From: RHLJ01 sp048058975 | GTDB lineage: Bacteria; Bacteroidota; Rhodothermia; Balneolales; Balneolaceae | Reading direction: 5' to 3' | Assembly: GCA_048058975.1 (NCBI GenBank) | Contig: JBLLNP010000002.1 | Coordinates: 62,001-126,000 of the forward strand | Length of the DNA stretch: 64,000 bases | Part shown: positions 1 through 7,624 of the stretch, in pieces | Layout of the letters: each line of letters begins with the position of its first letter | Position numbering within the stretch: position 1 is the first letter of the stretch | Notes under the pieces: model-generated | What the model saw: the letters and a program-made list of their open reading frames with translations, nothing else | Databases searched by the model: none | Told to the model about the DNA's origin: nothing | Program-made: the position numbers and the translations under genes

Positions 1-403
1 GCTCGTTCTGCTGCTATTAACATTATCCCAACGTCAACCGGTGCTGCTAAAGCAGTAGGGTTAGTACTTCCACATTTGGATGGAAAATTAGATGGTGGAG
101 CTGTTCGTGTTCCAACTCCAACAGGCTCGCTTACCGATTTTGTTTGTGAAGTGAAGAAAGAAACCACAGTAGAAGAAGTAAACGCAGCATTTAAAGCGGC
201 TGCAGAAGGTCCTCTGAAAGGGATTCTTGAATACACTACTGATCCAATTGTATCTACAGATATAATTGGTAACCCGCATTCAAACATTCTTTGATAGCGA
301 CCTGACCAAAGTAGATGGTACTATGGTAAAAGTAATTGGCTGGTACGATAACGAAGCCGGTTATGCAAACCGAACTGCAGACTTGGTTACCAAGATTCTA
401 TAA
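1..403 (+). CDS. gap: Glyceraldehyde-3-phosphate dehydrogenase, 3' part, frameshifted
   Basis: This is the C-terminal catalytic part of type I GAPDH, the cytoplasmic glycolytic enzyme that oxidises and phosphorylates glyceraldehyde 3-phosphate. Frame 1 from base 1 reads ARSAAINIIPTSTGAAKAVG and then LDGGAVRVPTPTGSLTDF, both highly conserved GAPDH blocks. The gene begins before the window. The frame hits TGA at 292-294 inside the conserved NPHS...FDSDLT stretch. Dropping one A from the AAA at 282-284 restores reading through WYDNEAGYANRTADLVTKIL to a TAA at 401-403. A one-base insertion is therefore seen directly. Because the enzyme is normally essential and both flanks are well conserved, I infer a sequencing or assembly indel rather than true decay, but a real pseudogene cannot be excluded. 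A hairpin terminator follows. Confidence 0.9.
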
Positions 404-425
404 TAAGAATCTGATTTATTTTAAG

Positions 426-455
426 AGCCTCTTCGATTTCGGAGAGGCTTTTTTT
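426..455 (+). terminator. Rho-independent terminator after gap
   Basis: A 7-bp stem AGCCTCT/AGAGGCT (426-432 and 443-449) with a 10-nt loop is followed by an uninterrupted T run. It lies 23 bp after the gap stop codon. Confidence 0.85.
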
Positions 456-547
456 GTGTTCATAAATTGTAAAAACGAAAAAAAGAGATTGAGCAGTTGC
501 AGTATCAGAGCTACCTTGTATTTCCTAAAATTTATAAAACTCCCGAT

Positions 548-1438
548 ATGAAGAAGACAATTTTATTTTTATTCCTGACTGGTATTCTGATTAACTGTGC
601 CCCACAAAAATCAGCTCCGGTTTTAGATACCGACCAACTTATTGAAGACATTAAAACCCTTTCTTCTGATGAGATGCAGGGTAGAATGGTTGGAACGGAA
701 GGGAATGCAATGGCGAGAGCATACATCATCGGTAGGTTTGAAGCAATGGGAGTCCCTGCTTTTGAAGGGAGTTACATCCATGAGTTTTCTCTATCGCGAC
801 CCAATGGGAATCCGGTTGAAGGAATAAACATCATCGGAATGATTGAAGGAGATTCCGATTCAGTGATTGTAATCAGTGCTCATTATGATCATTTAGGAGT
901 ACGGGACAGCCTGATTTTTAATGGCGCTGATGACAACGCCTCGGGTACATCCGGCTTATTAGCTCTGGCAGACTACTTCACCCAGGTAAAGCCAAATCAT
1001 ACCTTAGTTTTTGCTGCCTTTGATGCTGAAGAAGGAGGCCTGAATGGAGCGAGAGCTTTTGTTCGTGATTCCGTATTTCTTGAAAAAGTAGTTTTGAATA
1101 TCAATATGGATATGATTTCCCAGAATGATAAAAATGAACTCTATGCAGTTGGCACATATCACTATCCAGAATTGAAGCCTGCTCTGGAAACAATAGAAAC
1201 CGGAGAGATAAGTTTATTATTTGGCCATGACCGCCCCGAAGATGGGAATCAGGATTGGACATTTGCTTCAGATCATGGTCCGTTTCATCGTGCCGGCATT
1301 CCATTTATTTATTTTGGAGTAGAAGACCACGAACACTACCACCGACCTACGGATACATTCGAAACTATACCGCAAGAATTTTATAAGAAATCGGTACAGG
1401 TTATTTTAAATTCAGTTTTAGCCTTAGACAAACAATAG
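548..1438 (+). CDS. M28 family metallopeptidase, lipoprotein
   Basis: A secreted zinc aminopeptidase-like protein of 296 residues. The N-terminus MKKTILFLFLTGILINC is a lipoprotein signal with the lipid-accepting Cys at about residue 17, so the enzyme is probably membrane-anchored outside the cytoplasm. The dinuclear zinc ligands of family M28 are all in place: H112 in SAHYDHLG, D129 in ADDNASG, E161/E162 in DAEEGG, D188 in NMDMIS and H243 near SDHGPFH. I chose the ATG at 548 over an in-frame upstream ATG at 497 because only the shorter form starts with a signal sequence. It probably trims N-terminal amino acids from peptides, but the exact substrate cannot be read. The next gene starts 9 bp downstream and may be co-transcribed. 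Confidence 0.88.
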   Translation: MKKTILFLFLTGILINCAPQKSAPVLDTDQLIEDIKTLSSDEMQGRMVGTEGNAMARAYIIGRFEAMGVPAFEGSYIHEFSLSRPNGNPVEGINIIGMIEGDSDSVIVISAHYDHLGVRDSLIFNGADDNASGTSGLLALADYFTQVKPNHTLVFAAFDAEEGGLNGARAFVRDSVFLEKVVLNINMDMISQNDKNELYAVGTYHYPELKPALETIETGEISLLFGHDRPEDGNQDWTFASDHGPFHRAGIPFIYFGVEDHEHYHRPTDTFETIPQEFYKKSVQVILNSVLALDKQ

Positions 1439-1447
1439 AGTAAATAA

Positions 1448-2026
1448 ATGAAGTACTTTTTTCTTTTTTTCCTTTGCACTATCTCATTATCTGTTTATGC
1501 ACAGAACTCAGTGGACGAGCAGATTAGATTTGCATCAATGGCTGCGCCTGAAGAATACAGAGATGGGGCAAAAGTGTATGGTTGGGATGAAAATGAAGAA
1601 CCGATCATTTTGAGGGAAGGTACTAATCAATTTGTTTGTGTGGCAGATAATCCCAAGACCAGGTTCCAGGTTTCCTGCTATCACGAAAGTCTCGAACCCT
1701 TTATGAACAGAGGACGAGAACTTAGAAAAGAAGGGAAAAATCCCCAGGAAATATTTGATATTCGGGAAGAAGAAGCCCTAAATGGAACATTACAAATGCC
1801 AGAAAAACCAGCCGCGCTGCATGTGTATTATGGAGATGATGTACGCTACAACTCAGAGACAAATACTTTGGAAGGTGCCAAATACAGATATGTGGTTTAC
1901 ATCCCGTTTGCGACCGAAGAAAGTACCGGAATTCCGGTTCGTCCTAATGCTCCGGGGCATCCCTGGCTTATGAATCCAGGTACGCACAGAGCCCATATCA
2001 TGATTACTCCCCAATACAGTAATTGA
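1448..2026 (+). CDS. Hypothetical secreted protein, 192 aa
   Basis: I do not recognise a family. The N-terminus MKYFFLFFLCTISLSVYAQN is a clear Sec signal peptide with an AQ cleavage site common in this phylum, so the protein is exported. The mature part is about 170 residues and hydrophilic, with two Cys (in QFVCVAD and VSCYHES) that could form a disulfide, and a C-terminal segment HPWLMNPGTHRAHIMIT. It follows the M28 peptidase by 9 bp and probably shares its transcript. No catalytic motif is visible. Confidence 0.75.
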   Translation: MKYFFLFFLCTISLSVYAQNSVDEQIRFASMAAPEEYRDGAKVYGWDENEEPIILREGTNQFVCVADNPKTRFQVSCYHESLEPFMNRGRELRKEGKNPQEIFDIREEEALNGTLQMPEKPAALHVYYGDDVRYNSETNTLEGAKYRYVVYIPFATEESTGIPVRPNAPGHPWLMNPGTHRAHIMITPQYSN

Positions 2027-2035
2027 AGATAAAAC

Positions 2036-2206
2036 CTAGTAAAACTTCTTGTTGTAGCCGGTGCATTCTTTACAGTCTTTACCGTCTTGCATGGCCTCTT
2101 CTGTAGCAAACCCTTTGGTAGAATGAGCTTCGATATTACCGTCCTTGTCTAACCTTCTCCATCTCCATTCTTCCTTAACATCTTGGTATAGTTCGCACTT
2201 AGCCAT
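2036..2206 (-). CDS. Small DUF1508/YegP-like protein
   Basis: A 56-residue protein starting MAKCELYQDVKEEWRWRRLD and continuing KDGNIEAHSTKGFATEEA. The order 'K-x-E-L-Y-x-D..G/EWRWR..D.nG.i.a.St.Gf' is the single-repeat pattern of the DUF1508 (YegP/UPF0339) family, whose function is unknown. The C-terminus carries a Cys pair, CKEC. I chose the start at 2206; an upstream extension to 2272 adds a stretch that looks like non-coding leader. It is convergent with the preceding secreted protein, with a 9-bp gap. Confidence 0.65.
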   Translation of the reverse strand: MAKCELYQDVKEEWRWRRLDKDGNIEAHSTKGFATEEAMQDGKDCKECTGYNKKFY

Positions 2207-2300
2207 ATATAAATCATTATTTTTATGAATTTTAAACGATAATAACATACAAAATAAGAAGCGGGAGACCAAAAAATGGAATTACGAATATCAGAATAAA

Positions 2301-2342
2301 GAATTAGGAATAAGCTTTAGTAGCTTCGCTTATTCCTAATTC
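2301..2342 (-). terminator. Terminator of the OsmC-like gene, perfect 15-bp stem
   Basis: GAATTAGGAATAAGC (2301-2315) pairs perfectly with GCTTATTCCTAATTC (2328-2342) around a 12-nt loop. The stem reaches into the stop codon of the OsmC-like gene. On the minus strand a short, imperfect T tract (TTTATTC) follows. Confidence 0.6.
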
Positions 2343-2763
2343 AATTATTAGTAATTACAAAATCGTAGCTGATCTCCGAACCTTTTTCCAGGGCTTTGGA
2401 CACGGAGCAATACTTGGTGATAGAAAGATCGAGCGCGCGTTGCACTTTTTTTTCATCCAGATTTCCCGAAAGAATAAAATGCATGTGGATGGATTTGTAT
2501 TCTGAATACCCAACATCCGTTTTTTGTTTGTCGCCGTCCACTTCTACCTTAAGTGATTTCAAATCCTGCTTTTGCTTTTCAAGAATGGAGATTACATCAA
2601 TGGCACTACAGCCTCCGATGGCAGCCAGCAATAATTGCATTGGACTCATGCCGCCATCCAACCCGCCGATATTTGTATTACCATCAATACGGATTTTTCC
2701 ACCTTCTTCATTTCCAGCTTCCATGTGGAAGTCTTTACCAAGCCAGTTTACATCTATTTTCAT
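2341..2763 (-). CDS. OsmC/Ohr family protein
   Basis: A 140-residue cytoplasmic protein of the OsmC family, thiol-dependent peroxidases that reduce organic hydroperoxides. The two family cysteines are present: C52 in the AAIGGCSAIDVISIL helix and C119 in ITKYCSVSKAL. The spacing of about 67 residues and the total length fit the OsmC/YhfA branch. GGMSPMQLLLAA just before the first Cys is a typical OsmC block. It appears monocistronic, closing with a strong palindrome. The assignment to OsmC is firm; whether it acts on peroxides or is one of the less characterised YhfA-like members is open. Confidence 0.88.
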   Translation of the reverse strand: MKIDVNWLGKDFHMEAGNEEGGKIRIDGNTNIGGLDGGMSPMQLLLAAIGGCSAIDVISILEKQKQDLKSLKVEVDGDKQKTDVGYSEYKSIHMHFILSGNLDEKKVQRALDLSITKYCSVSKALEKGSEISYDFVITNN

Positions 2764-2906
2764 GGCAATCTCCTAAGTTTCGATTTTTCGTTAAAATACT
2801 CTTTTTATGAGTTATACTGAATACAGAATCATATCCAGCATAATCTTGGTTAAATGGGTAAGGAATAAACTGCCGGAGGTAGAATCATTCTAAAAAACGC
2901 TTTGAT

Positions 2907-2938
2907 TTTGGAATCCAGATTTTTCACCCCTAACTTTA
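2907..2938 (+). promoter_or_regulatory. Possible Bacteroidota-type promoter
   Basis: TTTG at 2907-2910 is followed after 20 nt by TAACTTTA at 2931-2938, close to the -33 TTTG / -7 TAnnTTTG pattern. It would drive the tiny reading frame at 2956 and perhaps the following tRNA. Confidence 0.35.
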
Positions 2939-2955
2939 AACTGAATTTTATCATT

Positions 2956-3045
2956 ATGAAACTGTTCGAAATACATATCAACCCAGATTTCGGAGGCACT
3001 TATTATTATGTGGTGTCCAAAGGGGAATGTATGTCCGGAAAGTAG
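2956..3045 (+). CDS. Possible small protein, 29 aa
   Basis: An ATG-initiated frame encodes MKLFEIHINPDFGGTYYYVV plus nine more residues ending in CMSGK. It sits between a promoter-like pair (2907-2938) and a good terminator (3071-3104), so a short transcript carrying it is plausible. No homolog comes to mind. It could equally be the remnant of a longer gene or a chance frame. Confidence 0.25.
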   Translation: MKLFEIHINPDFGGTYYYVVSKGECMSGK

Positions 3046-3070
3046 ATATTTGAAGAAATACTATCGTTTT

Positions 3071-3104
3071 AAAGCCCGGGCAATATGTTGTCAGGGCTTT
3101 TTTT
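3071..3104 (+). terminator. Rho-independent terminator before tRNA-Tyr
   Basis: AAAGCCC (3071-3077) pairs with GGGCTTT (3094-3100), followed by further T residues to 3104. It ends just 2 nt before the tRNA. Confidence 0.7.
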
Positions 3105-3106
3105 AT

Positions 3107-3190
3107 GGGAGTGCGCCAAAGCTGGAGAGTTGGACCGGACTGTAAATCCGGGGCCGCGAGGTTTAGCAGGTTCGAATCCTGCCACTCCCA
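3107..3190 (+). tRNA. tRNA-Tyr (anticodon GTA)
   Basis: An 84-nt type II tRNA. The acceptor stem is GGGAGTG (3107-3113) with CACTCCC (3183-3189) plus discriminator A. The anticodon arm is CCGGA-CTGTAAA-TCCGG, with GTA at 3142-3144. The T arm is GCAGG-TTCGAAT-CCTGC, and a long variable arm is typical of tRNA-Tyr. CCA is not encoded. Confidence 0.95.
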
Positions 3191-3342
3191 CAATAATAAA
3201 TAACTAAGTGAAGTCTTCATGTTTTTAATCAAACAAAACTTACCCAAAAGAGACAAAAAATATGATACCAAAACTATTAGGATGAGACACTCTCTCTACA
3301 CCTGAACTGCATACTGAATAGCTCTTTATAAAAGCAGCCCGG

Positions 3343-3390
3343 GTTAATGCAGATGGTTTCTCATCCTATCCAAAAACCAAATGCATTAAC
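3343..3390 (+). promoter_or_regulatory. Leader stem-loop upstream of the 3408 gene
   Basis: GTTAATGCA (3343-3351) and TGCATTAAC (3382-3390) pair perfectly. The pairing continues with GGTTT/AAACC, giving 15 of 17 positions paired around a 14-nt loop. The stem ends 17 nt before the TTG start of the next gene and just before its GAAAGG ribosome-binding site. It may be an operator palindrome or an RNA structure that controls translation. An outer GGATGAGA/TCTCATCC pair (3280-3287, 3359-3366) overlaps it and could form an alternative fold. Confidence 0.45.
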
Positions 3391-3407
3391 TAAAACGAAA
3401 GGCTGTT

Positions 3408-4367
3408 TTGACACCTGAAGAATACCAATTTATTAAAGGATGCCTCGGCATTAACAAGGATTATTTTTACTACTTTAAAGATAAGTATGCTCTTGAGCTT
3501 GCTCGTTTCCTTTGTGAACGTGAAGAAGAATTAAAAATCGGAGCGCTTAAACAATCCCGATTCTCATTCCTTTTGCAAAAGGAACCAATCAGAAAAGTGA
3601 TTTCTGGTATTGGTAGGGATACATTGACTATTTCAGATCTGGAAAAGGCAGACAATCTCAATGGAATGGGTTTCAGCTACACGATTTCGAAATGGGGCGA
3701 GTACAACCGCCACAGAAACGATAGCTATTATCAGACTTCTCGTCCGGGAATTAACCTTGTACTGCAACTTAATTTTGATGCAGTTCATAACCGATACTAT
3801 AACGAGCTGATAAATCCGGAGGAAGAAGATCACCCTTTTGTATTCACTGCTCACCCGGTATCGGTGAAAGGAGGGTACACTATGTGCTGGGCAAGGTTGG
3901 ATATTTCTCTTGAAACCGGTGAAGTCTTGGTGGAGGAAATCCAGAACGACTGGCTGAGAGAAACCCGGAGCATGCTCGGAATGTTGGAGCGATGGGAGAG
4001 GTGTGGTCGCGATTATAGCACATACTGGCTGATGGAAAGAACCACGCTCGCCAAGCTTAGGGATTACTACACGTTGTTTCTGAAGCCCTACGTACAACTT
4101 TGGGACGAAGCTATGTTATGCCTGGTACTCAGATTCTGTAAGCAGGAGTTGGGTGTGGATAAAATCTGGTATCATACATTCGAAAGTGGGAAATACCTGA
4201 AAGGGTATGGAAACTATAGCCTGCCACCTAGATCGTTATATACTAAACTTCCAAAGCGCTTCGGTTTTACTGAAACCGAAGAGGCTCCACAGTTTATAAA
4301 AGAAGAACCGTATCTGAGGAAAAAACTCCGTAAAAAAACACTGAGTTGGTTTACTATGTTATTGTAA
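3408..4367 (+). CDS. Conserved hypothetical protein, 319 aa
   Basis: No known domain is recognised. The start is TTG at 3408 with GAAAGG about 7 nt upstream; no in-frame ATG lies nearby, so this start is the best supported. The protein has no signal peptide or membrane span. It is rich in aromatic residues and charged blocks (YNRHRNDSYYQTSRPG, VEEIQNDWLRET, KIWYHTFESGKYLKGYGNYS, PRSLYTKLPKRFGF) that look like conserved surface or active-site stretches, and ends in a basic tail KKLRKKT. The layout suggests a soluble globular protein. The gene is preceded by a strong leader hairpin and followed by repeat-rich non-coding DNA, so it is likely monocistronic. Confidence 0.7.
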   Translation: MTPEEYQFIKGCLGINKDYFYYFKDKYALELARFLCEREEELKIGALKQSRFSFLLQKEPIRKVISGIGRDTLTISDLEKADNLNGMGFSYTISKWGEYNRHRNDSYYQTSRPGINLVLQLNFDAVHNRYYNELINPEEEDHPFVFTAHPVSVKGGYTMCWARLDISLETGEVLVEEIQNDWLRETRSMLGMLERWERCGRDYSTYWLMERTTLAKLRDYYTLFLKPYVQLWDEAMLCLVLRFCKQELGVDKIWYHTFESGKYLKGYGNYSLPPRSLYTKLPKRFGFTETEEAPQFIKEEPYLRKKLRKKTLSWFTMLL

Positions 4368-4376
4368 GGTAAAACC

Positions 4377-4701
4377 GTTATCCCGGACTTGATCCAGGAT
4401 CTTAAGAAGCAGTCTCGATACTGTGAGCTATTTCTTCCTTGCTTTTACCTTGATGCCCCGTTCTTCAACGGGGAAGGCGCCACTAACAAAAAATCAAGGC
4501 TGCGAAGTCTTGGTGGTTAACGACGCTTTCGCTGAATAATTCCAAAGGCCTTCCTACTCTCTATCTGGAAAATAAGCCCGAGCCCATGTGGAATTATTCA
4601 TCTTTGCGGATACGCTTCAAGCTTCAGCTCACTTGTACTGCCAACAATTCTAAGGCCGAATTTATTTTCTGAGTCATCCTGAGGATACCTCCGAAGGATC
4701 T
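4377..4701. repeat. Intergenic repeat cluster with palindromes
   Basis: This 460-bp gap between genes (4368-4831) has no convincing reading frame but several repeat-like blocks. A GTTATCCCGGACTTGATCC-type unit lies at 4377-4402. A structured block runs 4448-4499, where CCTTGAT pairs with ATCAAGG and a nested hairpin CCCCGTT-CTTC-AACGGGG is perfect. A GAGTCATCCTGAGGAT unit ends in GGATCT at 4671-4701. The first and last resemble the GTCATCCC repeats seen elsewhere in this window. These are non-coding mobile-like or structural repeats. Confidence 0.6.
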
Positions 4702-4831
4702 AAACGGATATCTGTTTCGGATTTTTATATCAATAAATCTCACTCCACTCTGAAACCACTGACTTGATAAGCCTTCATGTTCAGCAGACAGGAAGGGGAT
4801 AGAAGGGAGGTCAAAAATTTGGTCAGATTGC

Positions 4832-5305
4832 TTACTTCACCCGCTTCATAGAAATAATCTCTGTATGTGTTTCGTCGTTCTGGGTGATCTGAAGTTGGAT
4901 TCGAATTTGATTCTCAGATGTTAGCTCAAATATCAGACCTTCCATCTCAATTTTGGTTTTGGAGAAGCTGATCATAGGAAAATGCACCATGTCGTTCTTT
5001 TCTTCCCACGAAGTTAAATCCGGGTTGAAATGTTTAAGTCGCATTCCGGTTTCGTCCAACAAAATAAATTCATAGAACACGATCTTTCCATCTCTATAAT
5101 TGCGGTACATACCCATCATGGTACCATCCACCGGGAGCGACCAGCTTTCTTCGGAAATACCACCAAAGCTATCACCAGTCCATGTTCCAGCTAACCACTG
5201 GTAGTCTTCGATGTTGAAGTCTTCTGTCTTATGAATTTCGGTTTCCGATACGGGAGAAAAAGAAACTCCGATAAGTAGCAAAAGCGCTGTAATTACTTTA
5301 TCCAT
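4832..5305 (-). CDS. DUF6265-like secreted lipocalin-fold protein
   Basis: A 157-residue protein with an N-terminal hydrophobic export signal (MDKVITALLLLIGVSFSPVS). The mature part begins YQWLAGTWTGDSFGGISEES and runs through GTMMGMYRNYRDGKIVFYEF and LKHFNPDLTSWEEKND. The order 'WLaGtW.....g...Ee.W..p..gtm.Gm.R......v.fyEf..l......l...H..p....WEe' matches the DUF6265 family, which is predicted to be beta-barrel-like. The ligand and role are unknown. It is monocistronic and faces away from the A+T-rich operon that starts 144 bp to the right. Confidence 0.7.
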   Translation of the reverse strand: MDKVITALLLLIGVSFSPVSETEIHKTEDFNIEDYQWLAGTWTGDSFGGISEESWSLPVDGTMMGMYRNYRDGKIVFYEFILLDETGMRLKHFNPDLTSWEEKNDMVHFPMISFSKTKIEMEGLIFELTSENQIRIQLQITQNDETHTEIISMKRVK

Positions 5306-5449
5306 TTGGACCCTGTATTTAGTTGCTGTTCAGTAATATAACAAATGGAGGAGGGTGGTTGGGACGGATTAAATGAAGTTTTTACAATCACGGGTAAACA
5401 ATTAGTCATTAATAATTGACTTAATTGATTAATTGTCATTCATTTGGCC

Positions 5450-7624
5450 ATGGCAAAATTTTTTAAAATTGACGCAAGATTAATACTTCAACTTGGTAGG
5501 GAGAGTATAAAAAATCATACTACTGCTTTAACCGAATTGGTGAAAAATAGCTATGATGCTGATGCAAGCGAAGTGGAAGTTGAAATTTTTGTGAATAAAG
5601 AAGTCCCATATATCAGAATCTCAGACAATGGTTTCGGAATGACCAGTAAAGAGGTAGAAGATAATTGGTTGAAAATTGGTTTTTCAGAAAAAAAGTCAAA
5701 GAAAAGAAGCCAGAAGGGAAGAAGAAAAACAGGCGAAAAAGGAATAGGGAGAATTGCGGCCGACAGGTTAGGAAGTAGAATGAAAATGATTACTAAATCA
5801 GAGTCTGATAGTATTCAAGGCATTGAGGTAGATTGGGAAGAGTTTGATGTTGACAATAAGGCTATATCTGAAATTGAATTGAAGGAAATAAAGAGTCCTG
5901 AGATTAATATTCCTAATAATGGTAAAACGATTGGAACTACAGGAACGGAAATTTTAATCGAGGATTTGAGAAATGAATGGTCAAAAGAAGATGTGTATGA
6001 TATCTATCAAGAGCTTTCTTTTTTTACTCCATTATTTTCAGAAGATGAAGAATTTAAAATTTTTCTAAAGAACGATATAGATCCAAATTATTCTAAAGAA
6101 ATTAAAACAGCAATCTACGAAACTTCAGAAATTGAGTTAGAACTTCACTATGATGGAAAAAATGAATTAGTATATGATTTCAAAAATAAAATTAACTCGA
6201 AATTAAATGCTACTGAGATTTTTGATCTGCCTAAATTCTATCAAAGAATTGATCGAAATTTTAAAGAATTACGATGTGGGCCATTAGATTTAAAAATATC
6301 ATTTTTCCCCCGAGTGGCATCTATTTTGAGTGGTACAGATTTTTCGTTACAAGATCTTAGGAGTTTTTTAGATGACAATAATGGCGTAAAAATTTACAGA
6401 GACTATATAGCTGTAAAGCCTTATGGTTTTGATAATTCTCAAATGGGTAAAGACTGGATTGGCTTAGATGAAAGAAAAGCTAAGAACCCTGCAGGGGTGG
6501 CTCGGGATGATTATCGAGTTAGTTCAAATCAAATTATTGGATCGATTTTTATAACCAGAGATGGCAATGATACGCTAAAGGACAGTGCAGCTAGAGAAGG
6601 TCTTGTTGAGAATGAGGCGTTTCAAGATTTAAAGGAAATAGTTTTAGGGTCAGTTACTTTGTTAGAATCTTACCGCGTGGAATTGGTGAAGCAAAAAAGG
6701 AAACTAAAACCTAATTCACCAAAATCTAATGTCATTAATAATATTAGAAAAAGTCTTGGTAAGGTAAGAAGAGATTTAGAGGAAATTAGGGAGTATTTAA
6801 ATGAACATAAAGATTATAAAGGTAGCTCTGTAACTACAAGTATTAGAAATGTTGATATTGCTCAAAAAGAAACAGAAAGAGCAATTGAGGAGCTTTTAGA
6901 AGAAAAAAGAATTTTAAGTGCTCTAGCTACCTTGGGTATTTCCTCAGCAGTATTTGGACATGAAACACAAGGGGCGATTAACACTTTTAAAAAATCTACA
7001 GACAATGCACTTGGGTTTTTAAGAATGGCACCTCCAAAAATATCAAATGCTTTAGCAAACTTAAGTAATGCTCAGAAACAGGCAAAATTAATTGCTGGGT
7101 GGGGTGTTTTTGCATTAGCACGAGTAGAAAAAGATAAAAGGGTTAAGAAATTAAGATCCGTAGAAGACATAATTGATAAAGTAATAAAGCAAGTAAAACC
7201 TGCATTTGAAGCTTTAGGAATTGAAATAGAAACGGATCTTTCAGAAAAGTATTTCCATGTTTATCCAATGGATTTAGAGTCAATTATATTAAATCTGCTG
7301 ACAAATTCCTTTAACGCCGTTCCAAATTCAAAAAGAGAAAGAAGGATAAAGATCGAATTATTCGACGAACAAAATCACGAAGGGAAACCAGGTTTCTCAA
7401 TTAGTGTTTCAGATTCTGGACCAGGAATAGCAAAAGAATATATAAGCAGGGTATGGGATCCACTTTTTACAACTAAAGTCGGTGATAAGGGAAGGAGATC
7501 TGGAACAGGATTAGGATTAACGATTGTTAAATCAATCGTTGAAGAACTTAATGGTGAAGTGTTAGCAGGCAATGATAAAAAACTCAAAGGAGCTCGAATA
7601 AAAATATGGTTGCCAAATGAATAA
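5450..7624 (+). CDS. Dual-GHKL ATPase (paraMORC-like N-domain plus histidine-kinase-like C-domain)
   Basis: A 724-residue cytoplasmic protein with two ATP-binding domains of the GHKL fold. The N-terminal one has the N-box ELVKNSYDADA (about residues 29-39), DNGFGMT (59-65) and GEKGIGRIAADRLG (about 95-108). This is the Hsp90/MutL/MORC arrangement with a following S5-like region. After a charged coiled-coil (about 425-480) comes LGISSAVFGHETQGAIN with H504 in a DHp-like helix. A classical kinase domain follows: N-box LLTNSFNAV (about 610), DSGPGIA (about 653) and GTGLGLTIV (about 685). I chose ATG 5450; TTG 5444 is also in frame. It overlaps the receiver gene by 8 bp. GHKL proteins of the MORC/paraMORC type are known from restriction-modification neighbourhoods. 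I infer it senses or licenses the nuclease and methylase encoded downstream. Confidence 0.8.
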   Translation: MAKFFKIDARLILQLGRESIKNHTTALTELVKNSYDADASEVEVEIFVNKEVPYIRISDNGFGMTSKEVEDNWLKIGFSEKKSKKRSQKGRRKTGEKGIGRIAADRLGSRMKMITKSESDSIQGIEVDWEEFDVDNKAISEIELKEIKSPEINIPNNGKTIGTTGTEILIEDLRNEWSKEDVYDIYQELSFFTPLFSEDEEFKIFLKNDIDPNYSKEIKTAIYETSEIELELHYDGKNELVYDFKNKINSKLNATEIFDLPKFYQRIDRNFKELRCGPLDLKISFFPRVASILSGTDFSLQDLRSFLDDNNGVKIYRDYIAVKPYGFDNSQMGKDWIGLDERKAKNPAGVARDDYRVSSNQIIGSIFITRDGNDTLKDSAAREGLVENEAFQDLKEIVLGSVTLLESYRVELVKQKRKLKPNSPKSNVINNIRKSLGKVRRDLEEIREYLNEHKDYKGSSVTTSIRNVDIAQKETERAIEELLEEKRILSALATLGISSAVFGHETQGAINTFKKSTDNALGFLRMAPPKISNALANLSNAQKQAKLIAGWGVFALARVEKDKRVKKLRSVEDIIDKVIKQVKPAFEALGIEIETDLSEKYFHVYPMDLESIILNLLTNSFNAVPNSKRERRIKIELFDEQNHEGKPGFSISVSDSGPGIAKEYISRVWDPLFTTKVGDKGRRSGTGLGLTIVKSIVEELNGEVLAGNDKKLKGARIKIWLPNE

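Noticed and set aside
2978..3271. Long minus-strand frame across the tRNA-Tyr gene
   Set aside because: It runs through the tRNA and a terminator and has no coding character.
5421..5436. TTAATTGATTAATT upstream of the GHKL gene as another ROK operator
   Set aside because: The half-sites and the 5-bp spacing of TTAATCAA-N5-TTGATTAA are not met; it is a chance A+T-rich near-palindrome.
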